Of a stretch of DNA of 64,000 nucleotides, positions 51,445-60,796 are shown in pieces. Below the pieces are notes generated by a model, which was not told the origin of the DNA, made no database searches, and saw only the letters and a list, made by a program, of their open reading frames with translations. The DNA comes from Hyalangium versicolor (GTDB taxonomy: Bacteria > Myxococcota > Myxococcia > Myxococcales > Myxococcaceae). Position numbers and translations under genes: made by a program. The DNA is taken from contig NZ_JAHXBF010000037.1 of NCBI RefSeq assembly GCF_020103695.1, positions 46,266 to 110,265 on the forward strand. Direction: 5' to 3'. Positions within the stretch are counted from its first letter, which is position 1. Each line of letters starts with the position of its first letter.

Positions 51445-52065
51445 ATGATCAAGATGTGTGCACTGGCTGCACTCGCAGCGACGCTTCCCGGTTGTGTCAG
51501 GCCCGCTTCCTCCTGGAAGGGAGAGGTGGTGTGGCCCGAGACCGGGCGAGACGAGCAATCGGTCAAGACCGTCGTCCCTCTCACGGAGGCGGGGGCCGCG
51601 CTCGCTGCGGCGGCCGCCATCCGCGAGATGGTGCGAACCAATACAGATCCTGGACTCTTCTGGGGATGCTCCAGTCCCGAGCAGGGATTGGATGTCGCCG
51701 TCTTCACGGGCCCAACGCCGGGCCTCTATTACGTGGTGGTGGACGAGCACTTCAATCGCTGCGGCGGCCCACGCGGGCGCGTGCTCGACTGGCACTATGT
51801 CTACGCAGTCACTCCCCAAGGCGAGGTGGTAGCCGAGGCCCCAGTCCCGTCAGCAGGGCCACCTTCAGCCCCCTCCCCGAGCCCTCCTTCGCCCGAGCCA
51901 ACGCCCCCACCTGCCGTTCCCCCACCGGACACGGGCACCGGTACGCCCGCGTCGTCGCCACCACCGGCCTCTTCTCCTCCACCCGCGCCTGCTCCTCCGC
52001 CTGCGGCTGTTCCTTCTCCAGCGTCACCGCCACCTGCCCCACCGCCACCCGCTACGCCAGGGTGA
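51445..52065 (+). CDS. Lipoprotein with Pro/Ala/Ser-rich tail
   Basis: 206 aa from ATG 51445 (GAGGAAAG upstream). Lipobox ATLPGC (Cys17). A small domain at about 20-115 (TVVPLTEAGAALAAAAAIRE, GLFWGCSSPEQGLDVAVFTG, GLYYVVVDEHFNRCGGPRGR, LDWHYVYAVTPQGEV) has paired cysteines. The remaining 85 residues are almost only Pro, Ala and Ser, probably a wall- or membrane-spanning spacer. It lies between the toxin island and the signalling cluster; no family recognised. Confidence 0.65.
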   Translation: MIKMCALAALAATLPGCVRPASSWKGEVVWPETGRDEQSVKTVVPLTEAGAALAAAAAIREMVRTNTDPGLFWGCSSPEQGLDVAVFTGPTPGLYYVVVDEHFNRCGGPRGRVLDWHYVYAVTPQGEVVAEAPVPSAGPPSAPSPSPPSPEPTPPPAVPPPDTGTGTPASSPPPASSPPPAPAPPPAAVPSPASPPPAPPPPATPG

Positions 52066-52177
52066 GTGCCCACGCCCATAGCTGCGTCGCTACACCGAGG
52101 CCCTCCTTCCGGATGGACGCCGGGTTCCCGTCTGCTTCGTCCTGGGAGACCACACCGCGGGCGAGTGGGGGACCGTG

Positions 52178-52504
52178 CTAGCTCTTACCGCCGGGATGGT
52201 TGGCCCAGTAGGTGTCCGGGAGCGGGTTGTTGCCCCGGTCGCTGCGCGGGCCGTCCCCATCGGGCAATTCGTCGATGCCCTCGCGGCGGGGCTCGTCGTC
52301 CTCCTCCCCCGTGCTCTTGCGGGTGTCCGAGTGCTCCTCCCCCGTGCTCTTGCGGGTGTCCGAGTGCTCCTCGCCGGGCGCCTGCTGTCCGGGCGCGTCC
52401 TTGACGGGGCGGGTGGCGGGCTCGTCATGCCGCGGGGCCGTGGGGCGCCCGAACATGTCCTCGGCTGGCTGGGTTCCTGGCTTCTGGGTGTCGTGCGTCG
52501 CCAT
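52178..52504 (-). CDS. Small acidic disordered protein with an internal duplication
   Basis: 108 aa from ATG 52504 (GGGAGGAC upstream). Highly hydrophilic, no ordered domain: TQKPGTQPAEDMFGRPTAPR, then GEEHSDTRKST repeated twice, then DDEPRREGIDELPDGDGPRS and TYWANHPGGKS. The composition resembles general-stress or secretion-leader proteins, but no function is assigned. Confidence 0.6.
   Translation of the reverse strand: MATHDTQKPGTQPAEDMFGRPTAPRHDEPATRPVKDAPGQQAPGEEHSDTRKSTGEEHSDTRKSTGEEDDEPRREGIDELPDGDGPRSDRGNNPLPDTYWANHPGGKS
52301..52366. repeat. Perfect 33-bp tandem duplication
   Basis: The unit CTCCTCCCCCGTGCTCTTGC plus 13 further bases occurs twice without a single difference (52301-52333 and 52334-52366), encoding the duplicated GEEHSDTRKST block of the minus-strand gene. 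In-frame, so copy number can change without breaking the protein. Confidence 0.9.
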
Positions 52505-52787
52505 GATGGAAGTCCTCCCGACAGCAACGGTCATGGCGAGGCGCCCGGGCGGCAATCTGTCAGCAATGCAGGGCCCCGGGGCAGGCGGGCAGGCGTAGGA
52601 CGGAGGGGCAGATCTTCCCACGGTCTTCCCTGGGGGACGCACCCGGAGTCCATATCTCGGAAGCCCGGAGTGCACGTGCCGTGACACGCAAGGCATGACA
52701 CCGGGGTACGCTAGCTTCCGGCCAGCCGAGGTGAGACGTCGGAGCAGCCAGCCGCCGTGTCACGTCCCCCCATGACCGAGGATCGAC

Positions 52788-53165
52788 ATGCCGATTCGCA
52801 AGGTGCTGCTCGTGGATGATGAGGAGGACATCCGCACGGTGGGTCGGCTGAGCCTGAGTCGCGTGGGCGGGTGGGAGACGGTGCTCGCAGCCTCGGGAGC
52901 CGAGGCGGTGACGCAGGCCGTCAACGAGCGGCCGGACCTCATCCTCCTGGACGTGATGATGCCGGGCATGGATGGGCCGAGCACCTTCGCCCGGCTGCGT
53001 GCCCAGGAAGTCCTCGCGCAGACGCCCATCATCTTCATGACGGCGAAGATCCAGAAGCAGGAGGTGGCGCGCTACATGGAGCTGGGCGCCGCCGGAGTCA
53101 TCCGCAAGCCGTTCGATCCCATGTTGCTGCCGGCCGAGATCAAACGGCTGCTGCCGTCCTCCTGA
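52788..53165 (+). CDS. Single-domain CheY-like response regulator
   Basis: 125 aa, ATG 52788. A stand-alone receiver with KVLLVDDEEDIRTVGRL, LILLDVMMPGMDGP (phospho-Asp), IIFMTAKI and VIRKPFDP, all switch residues intact. It opens a cluster with the receiver/Hpt/GGDEF protein that starts 57 bp downstream, so it probably takes part in the same phosphorelay. Confidence 0.9.
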   Translation: MPIRKVLLVDDEEDIRTVGRLSLSRVGGWETVLAASGAEAVTQAVNERPDLILLDVMMPGMDGPSTFARLRAQEVLAQTPIIFMTAKIQKQEVARYMELGAAGVIRKPFDPMLLPAEIKRLLPSS

Positions 53166-53221
53166 GGCCCCATCCCCATCATGATGACGCCGATGGTGAA
53201 GCCCCAGCTCGGGGAGCCTGT

Positions 53222-55273
53222 ATGAGCGGTGGGACCGTCCTCTTCCTCGAGAAGGAGCGGGAGCTGCAGGCGGTGATGCCCGTGTACCTGCGCGAGCGGG
53301 GCTACCGGGTGGAGACCGGGCGCAGCGTGGCGGAGGCCCAGGCGGTGCTGGCGCGCATGCCGGTGAGCGTGGTGGTGGTGGACAGCCAGCTGCCGGGCAT
53401 GGTGGACCTGGACTTCCTACGCGAGCTGCGCCGGGGAGGGCCCTCGACGCCCATCCTCCTGTCCTCGCGCTTCTGGAAGGACGTGAAGGGGCGCGAGTCG
53501 CTCCTCAAGGAGCTGGGGATCGCGCGCATCCTCCAGAAGCCGTACACGCCCGAGGAGCTCTTCATCTGGGTGGAGCAGGCGCTGGCGGCGCGGCCGCGCG
53601 CATTCGTTCCCCCGCCGAAGCCCGTGATTCCCCCCGAGCTGGCGGCCGAGCTGGCGGCGGCCACCGCGGACTATGCCCGGCACATGAAGCGCCGGTTGGC
53701 CTCGCTGACGGAGTCAGTGGCCAAGGCGCGGGCCGGCTCCGCCGAGGCGGTGGAGGCCGTGTACTACGACTCGCACAAGATGCATGGCTCGGCGGGCTCG
53801 TTCGGCTTCCTCGCGGTGGGCGAGGCGGCGGGGCGGCTGGAGGCGAAGGTGAGGCCGGCGCGCGAGGGCGTACCGGTGGACTGGGAGTCCATCGAGGCGG
53901 CGCTGGGCGAGCTGGCCGAGTGCATCGCCGAGGCCATCGCGCCTCCGGGCAGCACGGAGGGCGCGGGCGCGCAGAGGGGGAACTCCCCGGTGGCGCCCAT
54001 GCCCGCGAGCGCGGAGGGCGTGGTGTTGGTGGTGGACGACGATCCGGTGTGGCTGAACGAAGTGGCGAAGATGGCCGAGGACCAGGAAGTGGAAGTGGTC
54101 CTGGCCCACGGGTTGGAAGAGGCGCTGGAGCGGGTGCGCGAGCAGTGGCTGGATGGGGCATTGCTGCACGTGCACCTGGGGGGGCCGCAGGGAGGCTTCG
54201 AGGCGGCGGCTCGGCTGCGGAGCGAGGGCAGCTCGCAGGGGTTGCCGCTGGCCTTCTTCGGCCACGAGGGAGACTTCGCGCACCGGGTGGCGGCGGCGCA
54301 CGCGGGCGGCTCGCTGTACCTGCCCAAGCCCTTCACGGCGGCGGACCTGACGGGAGCGGTGGAGCGGCTGGTGACGGCCCGGCGTCCGGAGCGTGCGCGG
54401 GTGCTGGTGTTGGTGGATGACGAGGCCACGTGGCGCGCGCTGAGGCAGGCGGTGGTGGGGCTCCACGTGGAGCTGGTGTGGATGGAGGATCCCTTCCGGC
54501 TGTTGGATGCGCTGGCCGAGCACCGGCCGGACCTGCTGCTGCTGGACGTGGACGTGCCGGGCCCCAGCGGCTTCGACTTGTGTCGGCTTGTGCGCTCCAC
54601 GCCCGCGTGGCAGCAACTGCCGGTGCTGCTGCTGACGGCGCAGCTGGGACAGGAGTTCCGGGCGACGGCCTTCGAGTCGGGCGCGGACGACTACGTGACG
54701 AAGCCGGTGCTGCGCGAGGAGCTGATCGCGCGCGTGCTCTCGCGGCTGGAGCGGGCTCGGCTGGCGCGCGAGCGCTCCGAGCGGGATGCGCTCACGGGCT
54801 TGTTGCTGCGCCGGCCGCTGCTGGAGGCCCTGCGTGCGCGGCTGGCCGAGAGCCAGCGTCAGCAGCGTCCGCTGGCGGTGTGCTTCCTGGACGTGGATCA
54901 CTTCAAGCGGGTGAACGACACGCACGGCCACCTCGCGGGGGACCAGGTGCTGTCACGGCTGGGGCGGCTGCTGGCCACGCGCTTCCGCCGGGAGGATCTG
55001 CGCGGCCGGTGGGGCGGCGAGGAGTTCCTGGTGGTGCTGACGGGAGAGACGGCCGCCAGCGCGCGGGAGATCCTCTCGCGCACGGCGGCGGAGCTGGCGC
55101 AGATTCCCTTCGAGAGCGAGCGCGGAGAGCCCTTCCACGTCACCTTCAGCGCCGGCATCGCCGAGGCCCCCAAGGACGGCGGGGACGCGGAGACGCTGCT
55201 GCGCGTGGTGGATGCGCGGCTCTACCGGGCCAAGGACAACGGCCGCAACCGCATCGAGATCGAAGGTGGCTGA
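53222..55273 (+). CDS. Receiver-Hpt-receiver-receiver diguanylate cyclase
   Basis: 683 aa from ATG 53222 (the longer frame overlaps the CheY gene in another register). Order: receiver 1 (about 1-115, VLFLEKERELQAVMPVY, VVVDSQLPG, LQKPYTPEEL), Hpt (about 125-235, YDSHKMHGSAGSFGF with the phospho-His), receiver 2 (about 265-385; LVVDDDPVW but the phospho-Asp site is LLHVHLGG, so inactive), receiver 3 (about 390-510, LLLLDVDVPGPSG, TKPVLREEL), and GGDEF (about 515-683; DALTGLLLRRPL, VCFLDVDHFKRVNDTHGHLA, RWGGEEF). An RRED I-site precedes GGEEF, so product inhibition by c-di-GMP is likely. A phosphorelay-gated c-di-GMP synthase. Confidence 0.9.
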   Translation: MSGGTVLFLEKERELQAVMPVYLRERGYRVETGRSVAEAQAVLARMPVSVVVVDSQLPGMVDLDFLRELRRGGPSTPILLSSRFWKDVKGRESLLKELGIARILQKPYTPEELFIWVEQALAARPRAFVPPPKPVIPPELAAELAAATADYARHMKRRLASLTESVAKARAGSAEAVEAVYYDSHKMHGSAGSFGFLAVGEAAGRLEAKVRPAREGVPVDWESIEAALGELAECIAEAIAPPGSTEGAGAQRGNSPVAPMPASAEGVVLVVDDDPVWLNEVAKMAEDQEVEVVLAHGLEEALERVREQWLDGALLHVHLGGPQGGFEAAARLRSEGSSQGLPLAFFGHEGDFAHRVAAAHAGGSLYLPKPFTAADLTGAVERLVTARRPERARVLVLVDDEATWRALRQAVVGLHVELVWMEDPFRLLDALAEHRPDLLLLDVDVPGPSGFDLCRLVRSTPAWQQLPVLLLTAQLGQEFRATAFESGADDYVTKPVLREELIARVLSRLERARLARERSERDALTGLLLRRPLLEALRARLAESQRQQRPLAVCFLDVDHFKRVNDTHGHLAGDQVLSRLGRLLATRFRREDLRGRWGGEEFLVVLTGETAASAREILSRTAAELAQIPFESERGEPFHVTFSAGIAEAPKDGGDAETLLRVVDARLYRAKDNGRNRIEIEGG

Positions 55274-55420
55274 AGCCCCCATCAGACGTATTTCTTACAA
55301 ATGGGGGGCTGAAGATCATTCAGTACGAGCACCAACGAACTGATCCAACCCCGGGATTTTTCGAAGGGCGTGCCCGGCGTACGACTTGCAGTGAGCATGG
55401 GAGTGTTTCGGGAACCCTCT

Positions 55421-55699
55421 ATGCCTCGCACACCCACTGCGCTCCCACCGTACTACCGCGTCGACCTCTCCCCCGAAGCCTGGAAGGAGGTGGGCTGCGT
55501 GCCGGCGGACGACTTCCAGGTGCTGCAGGGGGTGATGGATCTGCTGGCCGTGGAGGGCACGCCGTACGAGTCGGACGAGGGTCCGCACATGCTCACGGTG
55601 GCGGGCTTCGAGATGCAGTACACGCGGGATGACGTGGCGCGCATCCTCACGCTGCACCGCGTGGCGCGAGCCCTGAACAAGGCGGGTGAGGCCGCGTAG
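55421..55699 (+). CDS. Small conserved-looking hypothetical protein
   Basis: 92 aa from ATG 55421. Hydrophilic with a compact alpha/beta look: LPPYYRVDLSPEAWKEVGCV, DDFQVLQGVMDLLAVEGTPY, MLTVAGFEMQYTRDDVARIL, TLHRVARALN. No motif recognised. It ends 4 bp before the convergent LVIVD gene. Good codon bias supports a real gene. Confidence 0.62.
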   Translation: MPRTPTALPPYYRVDLSPEAWKEVGCVPADDFQVLQGVMDLLAVEGTPYESDEGPHMLTVAGFEMQYTRDDVARILTLHRVARALNKAGEAA

Positions 55700-55702
55700 C
55701 GT

Positions 55703-57283
55703 TCATGGCTCGCGGAAGATGAGCAGGCCGCGCGAGGTATCCACCGTGTACACGTACCCGTCCCCGGGCACGCGCATGCCGATGGCTCCCTCGTAGAAGC
55801 TGTAGCCGCGCTGGAAGTCCGTCTCGCGGAAGGTGTTGTACCAGGCGATCTGCTTGGGCTCGGAGGGGTTGGACACGTCCAGCACGCGCACGCCCTCCTG
55901 GTAGTGGGCGATGTAGAGCCGCGTGCCCACCAGCACCATGTTGTGGATGGAGAACTGGGGCCGCAGCCGCCACTCGGCCAGCTTCACCCCATGCGCCGGA
56001 TCCGTCACGTCCAGCACGCGCAGGTGCGCGTCGTAGCCCTCGCCGCCCTCGAAGGCGATGGTGCGCCCGTTGAAGGTGCCCACCGCGTTGGCGTGGCTGG
56101 ACTGGTTCGCGTACACGTACCGGCCCGCCACCTCGACCTGGGACGGATTGCTCACGTCGGTGACGATGTAGCCCAGGTTCCAGTGGTTGATGTACAGCCG
56201 CCCCTGGTAGGCGAACGCATCGTGCGGATAGCCCGTGCTCTGCCCGCCCGGCACGCTGAAGCGCGTGAGCAGCACCGGGGACAGCGGCTGGGAGATGTCG
56301 AAGATCAGCGTCTCGACGTGGGGATCCGGTGACATGGCGTACAGCCGGTCTCCCTCCACGAAGACGGTGTGCACGTCGATGGCATCCTGCGGCAGGTTGC
56401 GCACGAACACCGGCTCGGCGGGTTTCGAGATGTCGAAGACGAGCACGCCGTGGTTGGCGCTGGCCACGTAGAGCGCGTCCCCCTTGGACCACACGCCGTT
56501 CCAGTAGCTGTCCCCGGGCATCGTCACCGTGCGCTGGAAGACGGGGTGGGCCTTGTCGGCCACGTCGAAAACGGTGAGGCCGCCGGTGCGCCCGTTCGCG
56601 TTGAGCGACACCACGTAGGCGTAGCCCTTGGCCACGTAGATGTCCGCGGGCAGGCCCAGGGACACGAAGGACTCGGAGACGAGCTCGAGCCCTCCGGACT
56701 CCGATTCGCCCTCGGGCCACGCGGCGCGCAGGGCCTCGAAGGTGCCGTAGGAGCGCACGCGCCCGTTGCGGCAGTTGACGTAGCACCCGGTGAGGTGCTG
56801 GGAGCTGGAGACCTGGCAGCCCGCGTACGCGGTCCGGCTGAGATCCCCGTTCGACAGCGTGGCCTCCCGGGTCATGTAGAAGGAGGAACCCTGCCGGGCC
56901 TCCGTGGTGGCCGGGCCGCCCAGGAGGATGCTGGGGTTTCCGTCATCCACCAGGTGCATGGCGTTGGCGAACAGGATGCCGCCCGTGGGCGAGGCACTCG
57001 TCTCCACGCGGCTCTTCAGGATGAACACGCCCGAGGTGGGGGCTCGCTCCAGGGAGCCACGGTCGCACGACTCCAGGTTGAAGGCCGCCAGGTCTCCGCA
57101 TGCCGCCGAGCTGCCTGTGGAGTAGCTGCACGGCGCCAGGGACCCGGTGTCCACCGCATCGCCGGGGTCCGACGGATCCGTGGGAGGCGTCTCGGGGACC
57201 TCGGGCTTCGAGGAGCAGCCGGCGAGGAGGAGGGCACAGCAGGTGACCAGGCACGCACCGGCCCGGCGCGGATGGAGGCTCAT
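55703..57283 (-). CDS. LVIVD-repeat beta-propeller lipoprotein
   Basis: 526 aa from ATG 57283. Lipobox LLLAGC (Cys23). The C-terminal two thirds is an LVIVD-type propeller with blades such as GLTVFDVADKAHPVFQRT, GVLVFDISKPAEPVFVRN, TLIFDISQPLSPVLLTRF, YIVTDVSNPSQVEVAGRY and GVRVLDVSNPSEPKQIAW. The N-terminal part is a separate domain with a CYVNCRNG cysteine pair. Surface lipoprotein of unknown ligand. It overlaps the 3' end of the upstream regulator gene by ATGA, so the two are co-expressed. Confidence 0.85.
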   Translation of the reverse strand: MSLHPRRAGACLVTCCALLLAGCSSKPEVPETPPTDPSDPGDAVDTGSLAPCSYSTGSSAACGDLAAFNLESCDRGSLERAPTSGVFILKSRVETSASPTGGILFANAMHLVDDGNPSILLGGPATTEARQGSSFYMTREATLSNGDLSRTAYAGCQVSSSQHLTGCYVNCRNGRVRSYGTFEALRAAWPEGESESGGLELVSESFVSLGLPADIYVAKGYAYVVSLNANGRTGGLTVFDVADKAHPVFQRTVTMPGDSYWNGVWSKGDALYVASANHGVLVFDISKPAEPVFVRNLPQDAIDVHTVFVEGDRLYAMSPDPHVETLIFDISQPLSPVLLTRFSVPGGQSTGYPHDAFAYQGRLYINHWNLGYIVTDVSNPSQVEVAGRYVYANQSSHANAVGTFNGRTIAFEGGEGYDAHLRVLDVTDPAHGVKLAEWRLRPQFSIHNMVLVGTRLYIAHYQEGVRVLDVSNPSEPKQIAWYNTFRETDFQRGYSFYEGAIGMRVPGDGYVYTVDTSRGLLIFREP

Positions 57284-59100
57284 GGGGTCCGCGGTGGCAG
57301 CAGCCGGGTGACGCGCGCCAGCAGCGTGTGGATGGAGAAGGGCTTGGCCACGAAGTCCACCGCGCCCTCGCTGTACAGCTTCATCACGTCCTCATCGCGG
57401 ATGCGCGCCGAGAGCACCAGCGAGCGCACGGGCGAGGAGGCCTCGCGCAGGGCGCGCAGCACCTCGATGCCGGAGCGCCGGGGCATGTGCACGTCCAGCA
57501 GCAGCAGGTCCACGGGCGTGAGGTTGGGGTTGAGCAGGCGGGCCAGGGCCTCCTCGCCATCCTCGACGGTCTCCACCACATAGCCTTCTTGCTCGAGAAG
57601 GCGTTGGAGCACGCGGCGCAGGGCGGGCTCGTCATCCGCCACGAGGATGCGGTGGGAGCGAGACTGCGAGCCATCTCCGGCGCGGGAGGACGAGCCGGGA
57701 CGGGGAGGCGCGGAGCCGCCGTCGCTGGGAGTGTGCGGGGCGGCGCGGACGGGAGGCTGGGTGGGGGTGCTCACGGGAGGAAGGGACGGACGGGAGGTGG
57801 GGAGGGCAGCGCCCTCCTTGTCCGGGCGAGGGGGGCTGGCAGGCCGGGTCAGTGGCGGTGGCAGCGGAGTGGTGGCGGGGACGTGGGGGCGGGAGGCGGC
57901 GCTCGAGGAGGGCGTGGGAGTCCGGTGGCTGGGCGAGGGCGTCTGTTCCATCCGCGAGGGGCTGAAGGGGCGCTCCGGGCTGGAGCCATGGGAGGCCGTG
58001 GAGCCGGTGTGGCCATCCTTCTCGGCCGAGGCGCGCAGCAGGGTGCGGCGCTGCAGGTGGGCCATGAGCCGCAGCCGCAATTCGGCGGGCTCCACGGGCT
58101 TGATGAGGTAGTCGTCCACACCGAGCTGGAAGGCGCGCACGCGGTCCGCCGGAGCGTCGCGGGAGGTGTGGAAGATGACGGTGAGCGAGCGCCAGGCCGG
58201 ATCGCCGCGCACCTGGGTCAGCAGCTCGTAGCCGTCCACCGAGGGCAGGCCGATGTCCAGCAAGAGCAGGTCCGGGTGGTGGCGCTGGAGGCTGGAGAAG
58301 AGGTTGCGCCCATCATTGAGCGTCACCACCTCCATGCCGGCGGCCTCCAGCACGGCGCGGGCGGTGGCGAGCACCGCCGAGTCATCATCCACCGCGAGCA
58401 CGCGGAAGCGCGCGGGGCTGGAGCGCTGGATGGAGACGATCTCCTTGGCGAGCACCTGGGGCGGCGTGCCGAGCGAGAGCACCGCATCGGCGCCCTCGCG
58501 GGGCAGGCTGCGGGCTTCCGCGGTGGGTACGAGCAGGACGACGGGGGGCGGGGCGTTCAGCGAGCGCAGGGCGCCGCGCAGCGAGGTGGGCAGGGTGGGG
58601 CCCACCACGACGCGCTCCACGGGGCGCTCGGAGGTGATGAGCCGCACGGCCTCTTCCTCGGAGGAGGCGGCGATGGCGTCCAGGCCGAGGGCCTCGAGGT
58701 GGCGGGTGAGGTCCGAGGCCAGAGCGGTGTCCGTCAGGCGGACGAGCACGCGGGGCTTGTGGGGCACGAGCGGCAGGGTGCTGGGCGGGTGGGCGAAGGC
58801 CTCGGAGAGGGCTTGGATCAGCGCGGTGACGCGCGGGGTGAAGGGAGGGGACTCGCCCTCGGCGAGCTTTTCGAGTTCGCTGGCAATCCGAGCGACTTCG
58901 GTGAATCCGAGCGTGCTGGCGGTGCCGCGCAGGGTGTGGACGGTCTGTTGGAGCAGCGCGGCGGAGCCCACCGTGCCGGCCTTCCAGGCCTCTGCGTGGC
59001 GGCGAATCTGGCTCAACCGTTCGGACGCACTGGAGCGGAAGCCTTCGCGGACGGTGGCGAGGGCTTGAGCCATCTCTTCTGCGACACCACGCTCGGCCAT
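57280..59100 (-). CDS. Hpt plus multi-receiver regulatory protein
   Basis: 606 aa from ATG 59100. Hpt domain (about 15-110) with the phospho-His in LLQQTVHTLRGTASTLGF. A receiver-like domain without the Asp (about 118-215, VLVRLTDTALASDL, VVVGPTLP). A true receiver (about 220-345, VLAVDDDSAVLATA, LLLLDIGLPSVDGY, LIKPVEPAEL). A Pro/Ser-rich linker of about 110 residues, and a second true receiver (about 475-600, ILVADDEPALRRVL, LLLLDVHMPRRSGIEV, FVAKPFSIHT). No output domain, so it is a phosphorelay hub. It could exchange phosphate with the hybrid kinase at 25988 or the regulator at 53222, which is inference. Confidence 0.88.
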   Translation of the reverse strand: MAERGVAEEMAQALATVREGFRSSASERLSQIRRHAEAWKAGTVGSAALLQQTVHTLRGTASTLGFTEVARIASELEKLAEGESPPFTPRVTALIQALSEAFAHPPSTLPLVPHKPRVLVRLTDTALASDLTRHLEALGLDAIAASSEEEAVRLITSERPVERVVVGPTLPTSLRGALRSLNAPPPVVLLVPTAEARSLPREGADAVLSLGTPPQVLAKEIVSIQRSSPARFRVLAVDDDSAVLATARAVLEAAGMEVVTLNDGRNLFSSLQRHHPDLLLLDIGLPSVDGYELLTQVRGDPAWRSLTVIFHTSRDAPADRVRAFQLGVDDYLIKPVEPAELRLRLMAHLQRRTLLRASAEKDGHTGSTASHGSSPERPFSPSRMEQTPSPSHRTPTPSSSAASRPHVPATTPLPPPLTRPASPPRPDKEGAALPTSRPSLPPVSTPTQPPVRAAPHTPSDGGSAPPRPGSSSRAGDGSQSRSHRILVADDEPALRRVLQRLLEQEGYVVETVEDGEEALARLLNPNLTPVDLLLLDVHMPRRSGIEVLRALREASSPVRSLVLSARIRDEDVMKLYSEGAVDFVAKPFSIHTLLARVTRLLPPRTP

Positions 59101-59606
59101 GAGGGTCGTCGGGCTCGTGAGGCGAGGATGCGGGTGCGGGGAGCACCCGTGCCCACAGGTTTAGCACGAGGACTGACGTGCTGTCCGCGCCTGGAGGGTG
59201 GAAATGCCTGCTAGCTTGCTATCACTCGGGAAGACGGGCACTCCAGGCTCCCACAGTTGGAAGATCCGAGAACGCTGTTTGCCCGGAGAATGGCTGGATC
59301 CCCCATGAAATTCCGGGTGGAGCAGAGCTGCGCGCTCGTTCGGGGAGCGCGCGAGGCTCGCGGTGAAGGGTGCAGTGCTGCCGGTGATTGGAACCGCGGC
59401 GGTGGTTGAGCGCTGTCCCTCTTCATGCGGCTGGAGATCGAACTCACTTCTCGAACCTGCCGGGCTTCCTGAGGGCACTGGCCGTGCAACTACACGTCCC
59501 CACACCCCAGGAGTCGGTCCCGCATATAAAGGAGAGGAGTGGGTTGCAGCGCCACCTGGAGCAGTCGTGAGAGAACGTCTTTGGACCTGATTGGGCTCAG
59601 ACGGCA
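59101..59606. other. 506-bp intergenic region without a convincing gene
   Basis: Divergent upstream region of the Hpt/receiver gene (minus) and the ATPase gene (plus). No ORF with coding bias. A 6-bp inverted repeat AGCACG/CGTGCT (59163-59168 and 59177-59182) lies near the start of the minus gene and could be a regulatory site; the evidence is only symmetry. Confidence 0.5.
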
Positions 59607-60716
59607 ATGACAGTGACGCGGCTGGAGATAGCGGGCTACCGCTCGGTGAAGGCGCTGGAGTTGCCGGTGCATCCGGTGACGGTGGTGGTGGGGCCGAACG
59701 GGAGCGGGAAGACGAACCTGTACCGGGCGCTGTACCTGTTGCAGGCGGCGGCGGAGGGGCGGCTGGCGAGGACGTTGGCGGAGGAGGGCGGTACGCCGAG
59801 CGTGGTGTGGGCGGGTCCGCGCGAGAAGAAGAAGCCGGTGCGGATGACCATCGGGGTGACGCTGGATGACGAGCTGGCGTACGAGCTGAGCTGCGGCATC
59901 GTTCCGGCGGATCCCTCGGAGCCTGGGACGCTGTTCGTGTTGGATCCGGAGGTGAAGGAGGAATACCTGTGGGCGCTGGTGGGGGGGCGGCGCGCGGTGT
60001 TGATGGAGCGCAAGGACCGGACGGCGTTCTTGAGGGATGCGGAGGGGAAGCGGGTGACGTTCCCCACGCAGCTGTGGAGCGCGGAGTCGGTGTTGGATCA
60101 GCTGGCCGAGCCGCAGCGGTTCCCGAGGTTGTCGGAGGTGCAGCGGACGCTGAGGGCGTGGCGCTTCTACCACCAGTTCCGGACAGACCTGGAGGCGCCG
60201 GCGAGGCAGCCGCAGATTGGAGTGAGGACGACGGCGCTGACGCATGATGGGAGGGACCTGGCGGCGGCGTTGGGGACGATCCGGGAGATAGGGGACAAGC
60301 GAGGGCTGGCGAAGGCGATCGACGACGCATTCCCGGGGGCGGAATTGTTGGTGGAGGCGCCGCAAGGGCGCTTCAGCCTGTCGATGCGGATGCCGGGGCT
60401 GTTGCGGCCGATGGCGGCGAGCGAGCTATCGGACGGTACCTTGAGATACCTGTGCCTGTTGGCGGCCTTGATGAGTCCGCGTCCGCCACCATTCATCGCG
60501 TTGAACGAGCCGGAGACGAGCCTGCACCCGGACCTGCTGGCACCGTTGTCGAGGCTCATCGTGGAGGCGGCGAAGCACAGCCAGATCTGGGTGGCGACGC
60601 ACGCGGAGCCATTGGCGGAGGCCATCACGCGGCGCATGGGCTACGAGGCGGTGCGGTTGGTGAAGCACGGGGGGGCCACGGAGGTGGAGGGCACGGAGCG
60701 CCGCGAGGAGGAATGA
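59607..60716 (+). CDS. OLD/RecF-like AAA ATPase without nuclease domain
   Basis: 369 aa, ATG 59607. Walker A GPNGSGKTN (residues 29-37), signature ASELSDGTLRYLCLLAAL, Walker B PPFIALNEPETSLHPDLL and H-loop IWVATHAEPLAEAI form a complete AAA_21 ATPase with an insertion of about 200 residues between. The C-terminus ends right after LVKHGGATEVEG, so there is no TOPRIM domain as in OLD nucleases. The Ser/Thr kinase gene starts 80 bp downstream. A DNA-repair or phage-related role is known for the wider family; here it is unproven. Confidence 0.82.
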   Translation: MTVTRLEIAGYRSVKALELPVHPVTVVVGPNGSGKTNLYRALYLLQAAAEGRLARTLAEEGGTPSVVWAGPREKKKPVRMTIGVTLDDELAYELSCGIVPADPSEPGTLFVLDPEVKEEYLWALVGGRRAVLMERKDRTAFLRDAEGKRVTFPTQLWSAESVLDQLAEPQRFPRLSEVQRTLRAWRFYHQFRTDLEAPARQPQIGVRTTALTHDGRDLAAALGTIREIGDKRGLAKAIDDAFPGAELLVEAPQGRFSLSMRMPGLLRPMAASELSDGTLRYLCLLAALMSPRPPPFIALNEPETSLHPDLLAPLSRLIVEAAKHSQIWVATHAEPLAEAITRRMGYEAVRLVKHGGATEVEGTERREEE

Positions 60717-60796
60717 GCCACGTGCAGGGTAGTCCTCCCAACGGAGGACCCATGAGGTAGAGTGCCGGGAGGTTGTCCTGGCCCAAGAGGAACCTC

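Noticed and set aside
55274..55330. Hairpin AGCCCCCAT...ATGGGGGGCT after the GGDEF gene as a terminator
   Set aside because: Arms differ by one base, the loop is about 19 nt and no T run follows; too weak to list as a feature.
57328..59214. 628-aa plus-strand ORF opposite the Hpt/receiver gene
   Set aside because: Gly/Glu/Val/His-rich antisense shadow; the minus strand shows conserved receiver and Hpt motifs.
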